Notes under the pieces: model-generated
What the model saw: only the letters and a program-made list of their open reading frames with translations
The model's database searches: none
Told to the model about the DNA's origin: nothing
Translations under genes and position numbers: made by a program
DNA from: an uncultured Clostridia bacterium
Lineage (GTDB): Bacteria > Bacillota > Clostridia > Oscillospirales > Butyricicoccaceae
Assembly: GCA_947856675.1 (NCBI GenBank)
Contig: CANUCM010000001.1
Coordinates: 1 to 5,014, forward strand
Length of the DNA stretch: 5,014 nt
Direction: 5' to 3'
Part shown: piece by piece, positions 4,876-5,014 of the stretch
How positions within the stretch are numbered: the first letter of the stretch is position 1
Layout: every line of letters begins with the position of its first letter

Positions 4876-4909
4876 CAGACCGACGGAAATTATTTTCCGT
4901 CGGTCTTAT
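4859..4909 (+). repeat. Right copy of locus-flanking inverted repeat
   Basis: This segment matches the reverse complement of 44-94 at 46 of 51 positions. It contains the same 13-bp-stem hairpin (4877-4889 with 4894-4906, loop TTAT). It begins one base after the neighbouring hairpin stem and runs up to the stop codon of the probable minus-strand gene, so it may serve as that gene's 3'-end structure. The two copies lie about 4.8 kb apart around the whole PTS-regulator locus. Confidence 0.8.
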
Positions 4910-5014
4910 CATTTGAAAAATCTACTCCACCACGAACGAGGCTGTACCGGCTCGGCCTCAGTAGTATCCTGCCCGGCATCCTCTGAGAGCTGATGCTGGA
5001 TCGTCCCAGCGTGA
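4909..5014 (-). CDS. Probable C-terminal end of an unidentified minus-strand protein (partial)
   Basis: One minus-strand frame is open from the window edge to a TGA at 4909-4911, giving 34 residues. It begins HAGTIQHQLSEDAG, continues through an acidic stretch (DTTEAEPVQP) and ends RSWWSRFFK. A charged, flexible tail finishing in aromatic and basic residues looks like a genuine protein C-terminus. The stop also falls just before the hairpin array, as expected for a convergent gene. No family can be named from so short a tail. A second minus-strand frame also stays open here but runs on through the hairpins, so it is less likely to be coding. Confidence 0.4.
   Translation of the reverse strand, partial: HAGTIQHQLSEDAGQDTTEAEPVQPRSWWSRFFK

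Noticed and set aside
4762..4906. CRISPR-like array
   Set aside because: The hairpins differ from one another in sequence and length; there are no repeated units with regular spacers.

Overview
The window looks like a chromosomal piece of a GC-rich, anaerobic gut-type Firmicute, perhaps Oscillospiraceae or Butyricicoccaceae. This placement is an inference. It rests on strong AAAGGGG/GGAGG Shine-Dalgarno sites, CcpA-type cre sites, a glucose-type PTS, an RpiR-family regulator with a TTG start and dense GC-rich hairpins. No rRNA or tRNA is present to confirm it.

Layout: 1-304 is non-coding. It holds an AT-rich edge, a 13-bp-stem palindrome, two cre-like sites around a candidate promoter, and a leader. 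Positions 305-3456 form a four-gene + strand operon: glucose-type PTS EIIA, N-acetylmannosamine-6-phosphate 2-epimerase (nanE), a PTS EIIC-EIIB permease, and a small RDD-family membrane protein. A canonical intrinsic terminator closes it at 3479-3510. Positions 3511-3772 are a palindrome-rich control region with a good promoter, and 3773-4630 encodes an RpiR-family regulator (HTH plus SIS domain) on the same strand. Positions 4631-4908 carry no gene but hold seven consecutive hairpins. From 4909 to the end there is probably the C-terminal end of a minus-strand gene converging on the locus.

How it works (inference): the permease and its EIIA take up an amino sugar and phosphorylate it on entry, and NanE turns ManNAc-6-P into GlcNAc-6-P for amino-sugar catabolism. 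There is no nanA (sialate lyase) or nanK (ManNAc kinase) in view, so the simplest reading is a PTS route for ManNAc (or a related amino sugar) that makes NanK unnecessary. The RpiR regulator probably senses a phosphosugar through its SIS domain. The cre sites suggest a CcpA-type catabolite control layer.

The least explained structure is at the edges. A 51-bp imperfect inverted repeat (46/51 matching) brackets the whole locus at 44-94 and 4859-4909, and the right copy ends a tandem hairpin array. No CRISPR array, transposase or phage gene is visible.
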